Assembly: GCA_019322475.1 (NCBI GenBank) | Contig: JAHWIN010000022.1 | Coordinates: 1-25,085 of the forward strand | Direction: 5' to 3' | Origin: Candidatus Woesearchaeota archaeon | GTDB taxonomy: Archaea > Nanobdellota > Nanobdellia > Woesearchaeales > JACPBV01 | DNA length: 25,085 nt | Shown: one piece after another, positions 1 to 7,268 of the stretch | Numbering within the stretch: position 1 is the first letter of the stretch | Layout of the letters: the number at the start of each line of letters is the position of its first letter | The notes under the pieces: model-generated | Database searches by the model: none | What the model was told of the DNA's origin: nothing | Seen by the model: only the letters and a program-made list of their open reading frames with translations | Position numbers and translations under genes: made by a program

Positions 1-43
1 CCAAACCAAAAACTATTTAAAAAGGATAGGAATCCTAAACCTG

Positions 44-238
44 ATGGGAAGGATAAAGCTGCAGCTGATAAAAAGGACAAGCAAAAAGCTTATGGAAAAG
101 CATAAAGGCGAGTTTAAGGAAGACTGCAATGAGAACAAAAAGCTCGTAAGCCAGTTCACCAACGTTTCCAACAAGAAGCTAAGGAACATAGTAGCTGGGC
201 ATATAACCAAGCTTATGAAGAAAAAGGAAGAGGAGTAG
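44..238 (+). CDS. rps17e: Small ribosomal subunit protein eS17
   Basis: This 64-residue protein belongs to the archaeal/eukaryotic ribosomal protein S17e family, a small-subunit component with no bacterial counterpart. The family pattern is clear: an N-terminal MGRIK start, a basic IKRTSKKLMEKH stretch, then DCNENKKLVSQFTNVSNKKLRN followed by IAGHIT, written here as VAGHIT. Length fits the short archaeal form, since eukaryotic proteins carry a long C-terminal extension. A TATA-like ACTATTTAAAA at about 11-21 lies about 25 bases before the ATG, so the message probably has almost no leader. The gene ends 37 bases before the tRNA gene on the same strand. Identification is by sequence pattern and I am confident of it. 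Confidence 0.93.
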   Translation: MGRIKLQLIKRTSKKLMEKHKGEFKEDCNENKKLVSQFTNVSNKKLRNIVAGHITKLMKKKEEE

Positions 239-243
239 TAAAG

Positions 244-251
244 TTTATAAG
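244..251 (+). promoter_or_regulatory. TATA box of the tRNA-His gene
   Basis: TTTATAAG is centred about 28 bases before the first base of the tRNA at 276, the normal spacing for an archaeal TATA box. It lies just past the stop codon of the eS17 gene, so the tRNA probably has its own promoter. Confidence 0.65.
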
Positions 252-275
252 TTTTCTAGGTTTCTGTTTAGGTAT

Positions 276-381
276 GGTGGCTATAGTTTAGTGGCAGAAT
301 ACAGGACTGTGGTCTTTAAGGCTGAAATCCTGTGGCGCGAGAAGGCCAAAAGCCTCGCGATTTCGATTCTCGCTAGCCACC
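276..381 (+). tRNA. tRNA-His (GTG) with two introns
   Basis: The acceptor stem is a perfect 7 bp (277-283 with 374-380). An extra G at 276 faces C at 381, the G-1:C73 identity pair of tRNA-His. The D arm is 286-300 with GG in the loop. The anticodon stem CAGGA (302-306) pairs with TCCTG (328-332). The loop reads CTGTGG + A, giving anticodon GTG (309-311), as in other archaeal tRNA-His. Two insertions must be removed. Intron 1 is 313-326 (14 nt, position 37/38). Intron 2 is 342-361 (20 nt, between 53 and 54), which restores a perfect T stem GCGAG/CTCGC (337-341 with 369-373) and a TTCGATT loop. Mature length is 72 nt, and CCA is not encoded. Ignoring the introns, the gene could be mistaken for a long-variable-arm tRNA, but the anticodon, G-1 and splice motifs argue against that. 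Confidence 0.85.
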
Positions 382-383
382 CT

Positions 384-890
384 CTAGATCCTTGAAGTAG
401 ATCCTAAAAGATTCTGGAGAATATAAGGCAGCATGAATGCCGAAACATATGCCAGGCTCACTATCACAGGGGAATGGGGTGGCAAAGCCAAGTCAAATGT
501 CCTTGTAAGGTGGTTCGAGAATGAGGTCATATAATATGTATTGATGGTGGCTAAAGCAGGGATAAATGCCCATGCCACAATCATATGCTTGTTCTCCAGG
601 TTTTTTATATCCCTTATAAGCTGGTCAAAAAGAAACCCGAACATCGCAGCCAGGATTATTATGGTAAGATAAAGCGGGACCCTCTTGAATGTCAGCAAAA
701 AAGGGACCAGTATGACGGCTATCACCATATTTCCTATTATAGCCACTATAAGAAGGACCCAGTAGATGACAGTATCAAGAAATCTAAGCCCTGAAGGCTT
801 TTGTTCCTCTGCTTTTCGGAGTATCTTGATCGTTCTTGATGCCTCTTCTTTGCTAAATCCTTTTTTAAGCAGACCTTCATAATCTATCAT
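384..890 (-). CDS. Uncharacterised four-helix membrane protein
   Basis: I do not recognise a named family. The 168-residue protein starts with about 35 cytosolic-looking residues containing a short helical motif (EGLLKKGFSKEEASRTIKILRKAEEQ). About four hydrophobic segments follow, near residues 38-66, 71-92, 104-122 and 142-163. The second and third are separated by a charged loop (RDIKNLENKH). No catalytic motif is visible. Its ATG overlaps the stop of the upstream gene by the four bases ATGA, so the two are almost certainly translated together and may work together at the membrane. The stop lies three bases from the 3' end of the convergent tRNA gene. Confidence 0.75.
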   Translation of the reverse strand: MIDYEGLLKKGFSKEEASRTIKILRKAEEQKPSGLRFLDTVIYWVLLIVAIIGNMVIAVILVPFLLTFKRVPLYLTIIILAAMFGFLFDQLIRDIKNLENKHMIVAWAFIPALATINTYYMTSFSNHLTRTFDLALPPHSPVIVSLAYVSAFMLPYILQNLLGSTSRI

Positions 891-1342
891 TTTTTGGAGC
901 TTATAACTTCCTGGACAAGCGATATGAACTTAGCTACCTTATCATAATACTCATTGAGGATATCTATGTCAGTATTCACAACCTTATCCCCCACGGTGGA
1001 TATCATGGTAACATGCCTCCTATACTCCTCTCTTTTAGTATAGCTGGCTTTCATCAGTTTCCTTAATAAGACATAAAGGTCAGCATATTTTTCTACGCCC
1101 TTGTCTGAATACAGGTCCCTCAATAGCTCGCACTTGGGAAGGGGCATGGCAGGTATCTCGCTGATCCTCTTCTTTTCTTTTGCATATTCCAAAAGGCTGA
1201 GCATCCCGTAATCAAAAGTGCTTATCAGCCTCTCGATCATGTTCCTCATCATGTCAACAGTTCTTGTATACTTAAGGCTGACATAAAAAAGATGGTCTAC
1301 CCTTTTTATCTCCTCTTTGGCATCCTCCAGTAATTCTTCCAT
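887..1342 (-). CDS. Uncharacterised helical protein, paralogue of upstream gene
   Basis: This 151-residue protein is predicted almost entirely helical, with no membrane segment or signal peptide. Its start (EELLEDAKEEIKRVDHLFYVSLKYTRTVDMMRNMIERL) resembles that of the next gene upstream (YEELRDAARKKIQIADHMLTMTYPLVKDPKLLLAAVENI), and the C-terminal halves also align (KVAKFISLVQEVI with MKSKLFISNINSII). The two are therefore probably diverged paralogues. The general look is that of small helical-bundle proteins such as HEPN, but the R-x5-H signature is not convincingly placed here. The start lies one base after the upstream stop, and the stop overlaps the membrane-protein start. Function unknown. 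Confidence 0.75.
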   Translation of the reverse strand: MEELLEDAKEEIKRVDHLFYVSLKYTRTVDMMRNMIERLISTFDYGMLSLLEYAKEKKRISEIPAMPLPKCELLRDLYSDKGVEKYADLYVLLRKLMKASYTKREEYRRHVTMISTVGDKVVNTDIDILNEYYDKVAKFISLVQEVISSKK

Positions 1343-1343
1343 C

Positions 1344-1850
1344 TTAGAAATTCCTCATAGCCCGGTCATATATATGTTGATTCTTGTTTATAATACTATT
1401 GATATTGCTTATAAAAAGCTTGGATTTCATGATATATCTCTTCATCTTCTCCGGGTCGATTGTTTTCATGTTATAATCCTGAGAGCATATGACCAATGAA
1501 TCATTTCTTGTGAACTCCACAGGGCTGTTCTTATGCTGGATGACTATATCCCTTATCTCATCCATCATCAGGACCATCCCATCGTCTATATTATGCCTTT
1601 TTGCGCATTTCTCCCTGAATATGTTGAACTTAGAGGTAAAATTGTCCTGAAAAGGGGGAATTATCTTATAGTTCTTCTCATAATATAATAAGGATCCCAT
1701 TGAATTGGCCAGCGCAAGGAAGATGTTCTCAACAGCCGCCAGCAAAAGCTTAGGGTCTTTGACCAGGGGGTAGGTCATAGTAAGCATATGGTCGGCTATC
1801 TGGATTTTTTTTCTGGCAGCGTCCCTAAGCTCCTCATACCTCTCCGCCAT
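1344..1850 (-). CDS. Uncharacterised helical protein (HEPN-like?)
   Basis: First gene of a three-gene operon (1850 down to 384). The 168-residue soluble helical protein has an N-terminal pattern AADHML...YPLVKDPKLLLAAVENIFLALANSM and a middle RDIVIQH that would fit the R-x5-H motif of HEPN ribonucleases. One motif in a helical protein is weak evidence, so the HEPN idea is only a suggestion. An upstream ATTATTTAAAC at about 1871-1881 sits at TATA-box distance from the ATG, so the operon probably has its own promoter and a leaderless first message, separate from NAC. The paralogue directly downstream suggests a hetero-oligomer. Function unknown. Confidence 0.75.
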   Translation of the reverse strand: MAERYEELRDAARKKIQIADHMLTMTYPLVKDPKLLLAAVENIFLALANSMGSLLYYEKNYKIIPPFQDNFTSKFNIFREKCAKRHNIDDGMVLMMDEIRDIVIQHKNSPVEFTRNDSLVICSQDYNMKTIDPEKMKRYIMKSKLFISNINSIINKNQHIYDRAMRNF

Positions 1851-1884
1851 AAGGAGATAATAACCCAGAAGTTTAAATAATTTG

Positions 1885-2223
1885 TTATTCCTTCAGCCCC
1901 ATGATCGCTGCTGCAAGGTCGCCTGAATTCTTCTTTATGGCGTCTATCGCGGTGTTCTCATCAACCCCTGCCTGTTCCATGACAGTCTTGATGTCCTCTT
2001 CGTTTATCTCAGGCTCCTTGTCCAAGTCCCTTTCTTCCTCTTCGCCGACAATCTGATATGTCTGCTGGCCCATCATATTGACCTTAGATACCTGAGGCTC
2101 TCTTATTATTATCTCTTTGTCAGAAGTCCGGATTATTACCTCTACAGCGTCTATCTCCTGCTGCTGTATGCCCATGCGCTTCATGGCCTGGCGCATCGCC
2201 CTTGGGTTCATTCCGGGTATCAT
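1885..2223 (-). CDS. nac: Nascent polypeptide-associated complex protein (aNAC)
   Basis: Archaeal NAC is a homodimeric ribosome-associated factor that meets nascent chains at the exit tunnel. The 112 residues show the family start (MIPGMNPRAMRQAMKRMGI) and the NAC beta-barrel region (VEVIIRTSDKEIIIREPQVSKVNMMGQQTYQIVGE). An acidic linker leads to a C-terminal UBA domain (INEEDIKTVMEQAGVDENTAIDAIKKNSGDLAAAIMGLKE). Length is normal for archaeal proteins. The start is one base past the stop of the Sec61-beta gene, so the two are co-transcribed, linking the exit-tunnel factor with the translocon. Confidence 0.95.
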   Translation of the reverse strand: MIPGMNPRAMRQAMKRMGIQQQEIDAVEVIIRTSDKEIIIREPQVSKVNMMGQQTYQIVGEEEERDLDKEPEINEEDIKTVMEQAGVDENTAIDAIKKNSGDLAAAIMGLKE

Positions 2224-2224
2224 C

Positions 2225-2398
2225 CTATATTCCCAGCCATCTGTTGCCGTAAGTGTAAAGGATTACCATTATGACCATGACAACGACGCACAGGACTATG
2301 ATGTGGCCAGGCTTGAACTCTATCTTTGACTTGTACTCATCAAAATACCTTACCAATCCCCCCATCCCGGAGGGCATGCTTATCTTATCCTGTGCCAT
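2225..2398 (-). CDS. Preprotein translocase subunit Sec61-beta (SecG-like)
   Basis: A short gene read directly from the minus strand. The 57-residue product has the archaeal Sec61-beta plan: a short polar N terminus with the family motif MPSGMGGLVRYFDEY (compare SGAGLVRYFEE), a basic stretch, then one C-terminal membrane helix (HIIVLCVVVMVIMVILYTY, about residues 32-50) and a short tail NRWLGI. It is the small accessory subunit of the SecYE channel. The ATG at 2398 lies about 28 bases past the RNase P RNA 3' end, with no clear TATA box between, so it is probably transcribed through from that RNA. It is followed one base later by NAC. Confidence 0.9.
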   Translation of the reverse strand: MAQDKISMPSGMGGLVRYFDEYKSKIEFKPGHIIVLCVVVMVIMVILYTYGNRWLGI

Positions 2399-2425
2399 TT
2401 TTTAGCTCTGTGATGTAAAGATTGT

Positions 2426-2776
2426 AAAGGCAGGGCTGGAATAAGCCACCTTTTGTCAGATCACATATAAGATCTGCCTTAGCATTTAACTAAGCGGTCT
2501 GGGCTCCTATGGCCTCTGCCTTGCACCAGCCAGGTCTCGCCGTTTCACCCGTCCCTTAAAGAGCGTCAGTTGGTTATCTCAGGACTGTCGCCAGCCCCTT
2601 CTCAACATTCATCCTCCTCTAAGGCGGTCTCGTTTCTGTGCGGTTGCCGCACATTACTGCACCTCGATTACCGAGTGGCCATAATAGCCTCAAGATGAGG
2701 CTACTGGTGGGTGGACTTTCCTCAGTTCAGATTCCATTTCTGGAAGAACCGTTAGCTAAGTACCATCCCTGCCTTT
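2426..2776 (-). ncRNA. rnpB: RNase P RNA
   Basis: Read on the minus strand, the segment opens with AAAGGCAGGG and closes with CCCTGCCTTT, a perfect 10-bp P1 helix. About 60 bases in is the universal P4/CR-I sequence CTGAGGAAAGTCCACCC (near 2709-2725). Further on are GGGTGAAACGGCGAG and TGGTGCAAGGCAGAGGCC, matching the conserved GGGTGAAA and GAGCAAGRCC blocks. Near the 3' end comes GGTGGCTTATTCC, like the conserved GGCTTA. The length of about 351 nt fits an archaeal type A RNA. It is the catalytic subunit that trims tRNA 5' leaders. Ends are set by the P1 helix and may be off by a few bases. Confidence 0.92.
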
Positions 2777-2798
2777 AACCAAAAAGAGTATGTTTTTG

Positions 2799-2807
2799 TT
2801 TATAAAT
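2799..2807 (-). promoter_or_regulatory. TATA box of RNase P RNA
   Basis: On the minus strand AAATTTATAAAC is centred about 25-28 bases before the predicted 5' end of RNase P RNA (2776). It probably also drives the downstream Sec61-beta and NAC genes, for which no nearer TATA box is visible. Confidence 0.65.
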
Positions 2808-2966
2808 TTAATGGATTTGTTTGGATTTCAGACCCCCATAACCCAAGGAAAGAACAAAAGAAATCCTAACATAAAACCAACACCCAACCTTAACCGATAA
2901 GCCAATAAGATATAAAAGCTTTGCTGGAAAAGTGCATCAAATCCCCTGTAAATCGTCCAAATGACT

Positions 2967-4130
2967 CTACACCCTGCAAAAAACCCCTATCTCAAAAGCC
3001 TGTTTCCCGCACCAGACCTCCCTCTCCGCCTTGGCCTTGAAGTTATTCTTCTCAGCAGCCCTCTTCAGCATCTCCATGCTTCTTGAGATCAATGCTATCT
3101 TCCCCCCCTTCTTCAGGATAAAATTGGACTGGTAGAAGAACTCGTCATATATCCCTTCGATATCTCTCCTGTTTGATGTCTTTGTAAATTCAGGGGGATG
3201 TGTGACTATCCTGTCTATGCTTTCCTTGTCCAGCTTGGTGTCGAGCCATTCTGTGTCTATCCTTGAAAAGCTTATCATCTTGTTTACCCCTGCTATCTTT
3301 GCATTCTTCTTTGCGGCATTAAGGTTCATCATCTTGGGGTCAAAACAGCTTATCAAAGGCTTCTTTACTTTTATTATCTCTTTATCTACCCGCTTAAAAA
3401 AAGCCTCAAAATCAAATTTTTTGAGCTTCTTGAACTTCAGGAATGAAAACTTGTCCTTGGAATGGTAATTAAGCGGAAGGTTGCTGGTAAAAAGCGCAGC
3501 CTCTATAGGTATCTCTCCGGAATAGCAGAAAGGATCAAGAAGATTCTCCCCCTTAGACAGCTCTGAAAGCCTTACCAGCGCATAAGCCAAAGTAGACCTC
3601 AAAGATGCAGGATGTGCAAAGACCTTATACTCCCTCTTGTTAAGGTCCCTCCCTGAAAAGTCTATCCCAAGATAAGCCGTATTTTTATCGATAAACGCCA
3701 AAAAGGTTATGTCAGGGTCATCCAGCTCGACTTTCTGCTTGTATTTCTTGCTCTTCTTTACAGTGTCTATGATCAAAGCCCCGACATCACCGGCAAGCTC
3801 CTCAGATAGTATCCCTTCATTATCTGCCTTCTTGCAAGTAACCCTGAATGTTGTTTTCTTGTTCAACCAGTCGCTCCACTCTGCCTTGCCGATAACCTTG
3901 CCCATCTTCTCCTTCAGGTCTTCTATACCCTTAAACTCAAAACAGCCAAGTAAAAAAAGAACTTTTTCTACAGACTGCGCCTTGTAGCAAAGAAGGCACA
4001 GGTCCTCCAGCTTATCAAGATTAAATATTATGCACTTGTCCTTTATCTGGCACTCAGAATTGATAAGCTCCTTGATCTCCAAAGACGCTGTATCCTCTAC
4101 CCCCCTTGACGTTATGGCCAGCCCGATCAT
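2967..4130 (-). CDS. THUMP-domain SAM-dependent RNA methyltransferase homologue
   Basis: The 387-residue protein has an N-terminal ferredoxin-like/THUMP RNA-binding region (about 1-160; ELAGDVGALIIDTVKKS and TAYLGIDFSGRDLNKREYKVFAHPASLRSTLAYALVRLS are typical). A Rossmann methyltransferase domain follows from about 195, in the Trm14/RlmL group, which makes N2-methylguanosine in tRNA or rRNA. Motif I reads LLDPFCYSGEIPIEAAL (197-213), where relatives have DP.CGSGTI.IEAA. Motif IV reads THPPEF (310-315) where relatives have NPPY or DPPY. Both substitutions hit SAM-binding or catalytic positions, so the enzyme may be altered or inactive. A TATA-like TTATTTAAATT at 4153-4163 is about 27 bases before the ATG, suggesting a leaderless message. 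Confidence 0.82.
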   Translation of the reverse strand: MIGLAITSRGVEDTASLEIKELINSECQIKDKCIIFNLDKLEDLCLLCYKAQSVEKVLFLLGCFEFKGIEDLKEKMGKVIGKAEWSDWLNKKTTFRVTCKKADNEGILSEELAGDVGALIIDTVKKSKKYKQKVELDDPDITFLAFIDKNTAYLGIDFSGRDLNKREYKVFAHPASLRSTLAYALVRLSELSKGENLLDPFCYSGEIPIEAALFTSNLPLNYHSKDKFSFLKFKKLKKFDFEAFFKRVDKEIIKVKKPLISCFDPKMMNLNAAKKNAKIAGVNKMISFSRIDTEWLDTKLDKESIDRIVTHPPEFTKTSNRRDIEGIYDEFFYQSNFILKKGGKIALISRSMEMLKRAAEKNNFKAKAEREVWCGKQAFEIGVFCRV

Positions 4131-4178
4131 AGAAATAGCTTATTGGGTATTGTTATTTAAATTGTTTGTTTCTCTTTC

Positions 4179-7160
4179 TTAGTTAGCCTTGGCCTTATCT
4201 CCGGGCTCTGCATTATCGTCTGTCTCTTTGGCCCCCTCATGCCTGCTTTCCAGCTGAGGCCCTTTCCCATCCTTGTTTTCTATCTCCTTTATGGGCTCTT
4301 CCTTATTCTCTATCTCCAGCATAGTTTCATTATCGCTTTCTATCTCCTCCACCATCCCTTCCTCATATCCTATCTCCCTCAGCTCTTCCTTTTTTTCTAT
4401 CTTCTTGATCTCCTCCACCCTGTCTTCTACCTGAGGAACCTTATTCTTATCATCACCTATCAGATGTGCTGGCTCTTCCTTATTCTCTATCTCGATAGTA
4501 TCCTGCTTGCCCTCTATCTCAGGGATTTCTTCTTTCTTATCCTCTATCTCAGGAACATTTTCATCCTTATGCCCTATCTCCTGCATAGGCTCTTCCTTAT
4601 CCTCGATCTCAGGCAAATCTTTCGTCTTATCCTCAATCTCAGCCTTATCATCTTGCCCTGTCGATTCCGGATTTTCACCTCCGTCATCAGGATCTCCGCC
4701 ATTATTCTCGTCCCCTCCGCTCTCCTCAGGCTCTTCCTTTATTATCTTGGCTGCAGCCACAACCTTGTCGCCTTCATCCAGCTTCATCAGCCTCATCCCC
4801 TGCGTAGCCCTTCCTATGACCGAAATCCCTTTTACAGGAGTTCGTATTATTATTCCTGATTTGCTTATGAACATTATGCCATCCTTATCATCTGCTGATT
4901 TGACAGAAACGACCTTGCCGTTCCTCTCAGAGCAGATTATGTTCCTTACCCCTACACCCCCTCTTCGGGTAAGCCTGTATTCAGAAATATTAGTCCTTTT
5001 CCCATAACCGTTCTCTGTTATAGTAACTAAAGTTTTTGAGTTGTCAGCTATGACCATCCCTATGACACTGTCGCCTTCCCTCAGTGTAGCCCCTCTTACG
5101 CCCTTTGCTGACCTCCCTGTAGGCCTTACATCCTTTTCCTCAAACTCGACAGCCGCTCCGTCCCTTGTAGCCAGCATTATCCTCTTCTTGCCGTCTGTCT
5201 TGACAACCTGAATAAGCTCATCATTCTCCTCTAAAGTAACAGCGATTATCCCCCCTTTCCTGGGGTTTGAATAAGCCATAAGCTCTGTTTTCTTCACAGT
5301 TCCGTTCCTTGTAGCCATCACCAAAAACTCCCCTTTATTGAACTGCCTTACAGGGATAAAGGCTGTTATCCGCTCGTCATTCTCTATGTTAAGTAGGTTA
5401 GCTATAGACTTTCCAAGCGCCTGCCTTGACCCCTCAGGAACCTCATATACCTTAAGCCAGTGTATCCTCCCTTTATTTGTGAAAAAAAGAAGATAAGAAT
5501 GCGTGCTTGCTATAAAGATGTCCTCTACAAAATCCTGCTCCTTTGTCCCTGCAGCTATAACCCCTCTCCCCCCTCTTCTTTGCTGCTTATAGGCATTTAA
5601 CGGCTGCCTCTTTATATAGCCGGAATGTGTGACTGTAATGACCATCTTCTCATCTTTTATAAGGTCCTTCATCTCAAAGGTTTCAGCCTCATCTATAGTA
5701 ACTTCAGTCCTCCTTTCATCGCCATACTTATCCTTAAGCTCCATGAGCTCGCCCTTTATTATTTCAAGTATCTTCTGGTCTGAAGCAAGCACCTCCTTCA
5801 ATTCCCCTACCAGCTTTATAAGGTTAGAATGCTCTGTCTTTACCTTCTCCTGCTCCAGAGCAGCCAGCCTTTGCAGTTTCATGTCAAGTATTGCCAAAGC
5901 CTGCTTCTCTGTTATGCCCAATTCAGACTGCAAAAGTGCCTTTGCATCATTTACAGACCTGCTCCCCTTTATCAGCTTGACAGTCTTGTCGATATCCTCC
6001 ATAGCTTTTAGAAGCCCTTCCAGTATATGGGCCCTCTCTTCAGCCTTTTTCAGGTCAAACTCTGTCCTTCTTCTCACGACCTCTTTCCTGTGGCTTACAA
6101 AATGGCTTATTATCTGCTTTAGCCCCATAACCTTGGGCTCATTGTTCACTAAAGCGACCATTATTATGCCGAAAGTGTCCTGAAGCCTTGTATGCTTGTA
6201 CAGCTGGTTTAAGACAACATTAGGGTTGGCGTCCTTCCTCAGCTCTATTATTATGCTCATCCCTTCCCTGTCTGACTCGTCCCTTATGTCCCTTATGCCC
6301 ATTATCCTATTATCATTGACAAGGTTGGCTATGTGCTTTATCAGCTCTGCCTTGTTTACCATGTAAGGTATCTCTGTTATTACGATCCTGTTCTTCTCAG
6401 GGATTATCTCCGTCCTCGCCCTTACAACCACTCTCCCTCTTCCTGTCTTATAAGCGCTGATTATCCCCTGTCTTCCGCAGATGACAGCGCCTGTAGGGAA
6501 ATCAGGCCCCTTGACATGCTGCATCAGCTCGCCTGCCCCTATATCAGGATTGTCTATTAAAGAGACTGTCCCATCAACTATCTCCTTCATGTTATGTGGA
6601 GGTATGTTTGTAGCCATCCCTACTGCTATGCCTGAAGACCCGTTAAGCAGAAGGTTAGGTGCCTTTGAAGGGAGGACCTCAGGCTCTTTCAAAGACTCGT
6701 CAAAGTTAGATGTAAAGCCAACAGTGTTCTTGTTTATGTCCTGTAAAAGCTCCTCTGAAAGTTTTTTCAGCCTTGCTTCGGTATATCGCATAGCTGCAGC
6801 AGAATCCCCGTCTACTGACCCCATGTTTCCCTGCCCATCAATAAGGGGGTATCTCAAAGACCATTCCTGAGCCATCCTTACCATAGAATCATAGACAGCA
6901 GTATCCCCATGAGGGTGGTATTTTCCCAAAACCTCTCCTACTATCCTCGCGCTTTTTTTAAATGGCTTATTATGCAGCATACCCATATCATTCATAGCAA
7001 AAAGGATTCTCCTATGCACAGGCTTTAAGCCGTCCCTGACATCAGGCAACGCCCTCCCTACGATGACAGACATAGCATAATCTACATAAGACTGCTTCAT
7101 CTCGTCTTCTATCTCGCGGGATATTATCTCTTCCCCTTTCAAGTCTGTTTTCTCGACCAT
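4179..7160 (-). CDS. gyrA: DNA gyrase subunit A with repeat tail
   Basis: Type IIA topoisomerase subunit that cuts and rejoins DNA; with GyrB it introduces negative supercoils. Numbered from the ATG at 7160 (993 residues): QSYVDYAMSVIVGRALPDVRDGLKPVHRR near 23-51, catalytic Tyr126 in AAMRYTEARL, tower and coiled-coil regions to about 500, a C-terminal beta-pinwheel at about 506-805, and the GyrA box QRRGGRG at 527-533, marking gyrase rather than Topo IV. After an acidic Gly/Asp/Glu linker come about 14 decapeptide repeats (841-978). A TTG at 7190 is in frame, but the TATA box at 7198-7205 is only about 10 bases before it, and the ATG gives the usual N-terminal length. gyrB is not in this window. 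Confidence 0.96.
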   Translation of the reverse strand: MVEKTDLKGEEIISREIEDEMKQSYVDYAMSVIVGRALPDVRDGLKPVHRRILFAMNDMGMLHNKPFKKSARIVGEVLGKYHPHGDTAVYDSMVRMAQEWSLRYPLIDGQGNMGSVDGDSAAAMRYTEARLKKLSEELLQDINKNTVGFTSNFDESLKEPEVLPSKAPNLLLNGSSGIAVGMATNIPPHNMKEIVDGTVSLIDNPDIGAGELMQHVKGPDFPTGAVICGRQGIISAYKTGRGRVVVRARTEIIPEKNRIVITEIPYMVNKAELIKHIANLVNDNRIMGIRDIRDESDREGMSIIIELRKDANPNVVLNQLYKHTRLQDTFGIIMVALVNNEPKVMGLKQIISHFVSHRKEVVRRRTEFDLKKAEERAHILEGLLKAMEDIDKTVKLIKGSRSVNDAKALLQSELGITEKQALAILDMKLQRLAALEQEKVKTEHSNLIKLVGELKEVLASDQKILEIIKGELMELKDKYGDERRTEVTIDEAETFEMKDLIKDEKMVITVTHSGYIKRQPLNAYKQQRRGGRGVIAAGTKEQDFVEDIFIASTHSYLLFFTNKGRIHWLKVYEVPEGSRQALGKSIANLLNIENDERITAFIPVRQFNKGEFLVMATRNGTVKKTELMAYSNPRKGGIIAVTLEENDELIQVVKTDGKKRIMLATRDGAAVEFEEKDVRPTGRSAKGVRGATLREGDSVIGMVIADNSKTLVTITENGYGKRTNISEYRLTRRGGVGVRNIICSERNGKVVSVKSADDKDGIMFISKSGIIIRTPVKGISVIGRATQGMRLMKLDEGDKVVAAAKIIKEEPEESGGDENNGGDPDDGGENPESTGQDDKAEIEDKTKDLPEIEDKEEPMQEIGHKDENVPEIEDKKEEIPEIEGKQDTIEIENKEEPAHLIGDDKNKVPQVEDRVEEIKKIEKKEELREIGYEEGMVEEIESDNETMLEIENKEEPIKEIENKDGKGPQLESRHEGAKETDDNAEPGDKAKAN
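4227..4640 (-). repeat. Decapeptide repeat tract inside gyrA
   Basis: Coding repeat of about 30 bases (27 in two units) within the 3' end of gyrA. The protein unit is close to E-I-E-D/N-K-x-E-x-x-P, for example EIEDKTKDLP, EIEDKEEPMQ, EIEDKKEEIP, EIENKEEPAH, EIENKEEPIK. There are about 14 units in a row over 138 residues, two of them nine residues long. On the plus strand the repeated core looks like TCTATCTC. Confidence 0.85.
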
Positions 7161-7197
7161 TCTAAGAAGTTCCCTTATATTCCAGAACAAAAGGGCA

Positions 7198-7205
7198 TTT
7201 ATAAA
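7198..7205 (-). promoter_or_regulatory. TATA box of gyrA
   Basis: TTTATAAA on the minus strand predicts transcription start near 7175, about 15 bases before the ATG at 7160 and downstream of the alternative TTG at 7190. A second AT-rich site (TTTTATAG, about 7211-7218) could give a longer leader, so the start choice is likely rather than certain. Confidence 0.55.
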
Positions 7206-7268
7206 TGTTACTATAAAATTTCAAGCCTAGAAGCCTTCTAAAGGCAAAATTTGGGCATTTCAGCTCCT

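Noticed and set aside
276..381. Reading the tRNA as a class II tRNA (Leu/Ser) with a long variable arm
   Set aside because: The G-1:C73 pair and GTG anticodon fit His, and the 20-base insert forms an exact BHB splice motif. Using it as a variable arm would leave a mismatched T stem (T/C at the 53/61 pair).
2909..2918. Plus-strand TATA-like GATATAAAAG
   Set aside because: No gene or RNA follows on the plus strand; only the 3' end of the methyltransferase gene is downstream.
4239..5007. Long plus-strand frames antisense to gyrA, also those opposite scpB and the aminopeptidases
   Set aside because: They are mirror images of repetitive or low-complexity coding sequence on the minus strand, rich in Ser, Leu, Pro and Tyr, with no recognisable domain.
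7161..7190. TTG start of gyrA at 7190
   Set aside because: It lies only about 10 bases after the TATA box, so transcription would begin downstream of it; the ATG at 7160 gives the usual GyrA N-terminal length.
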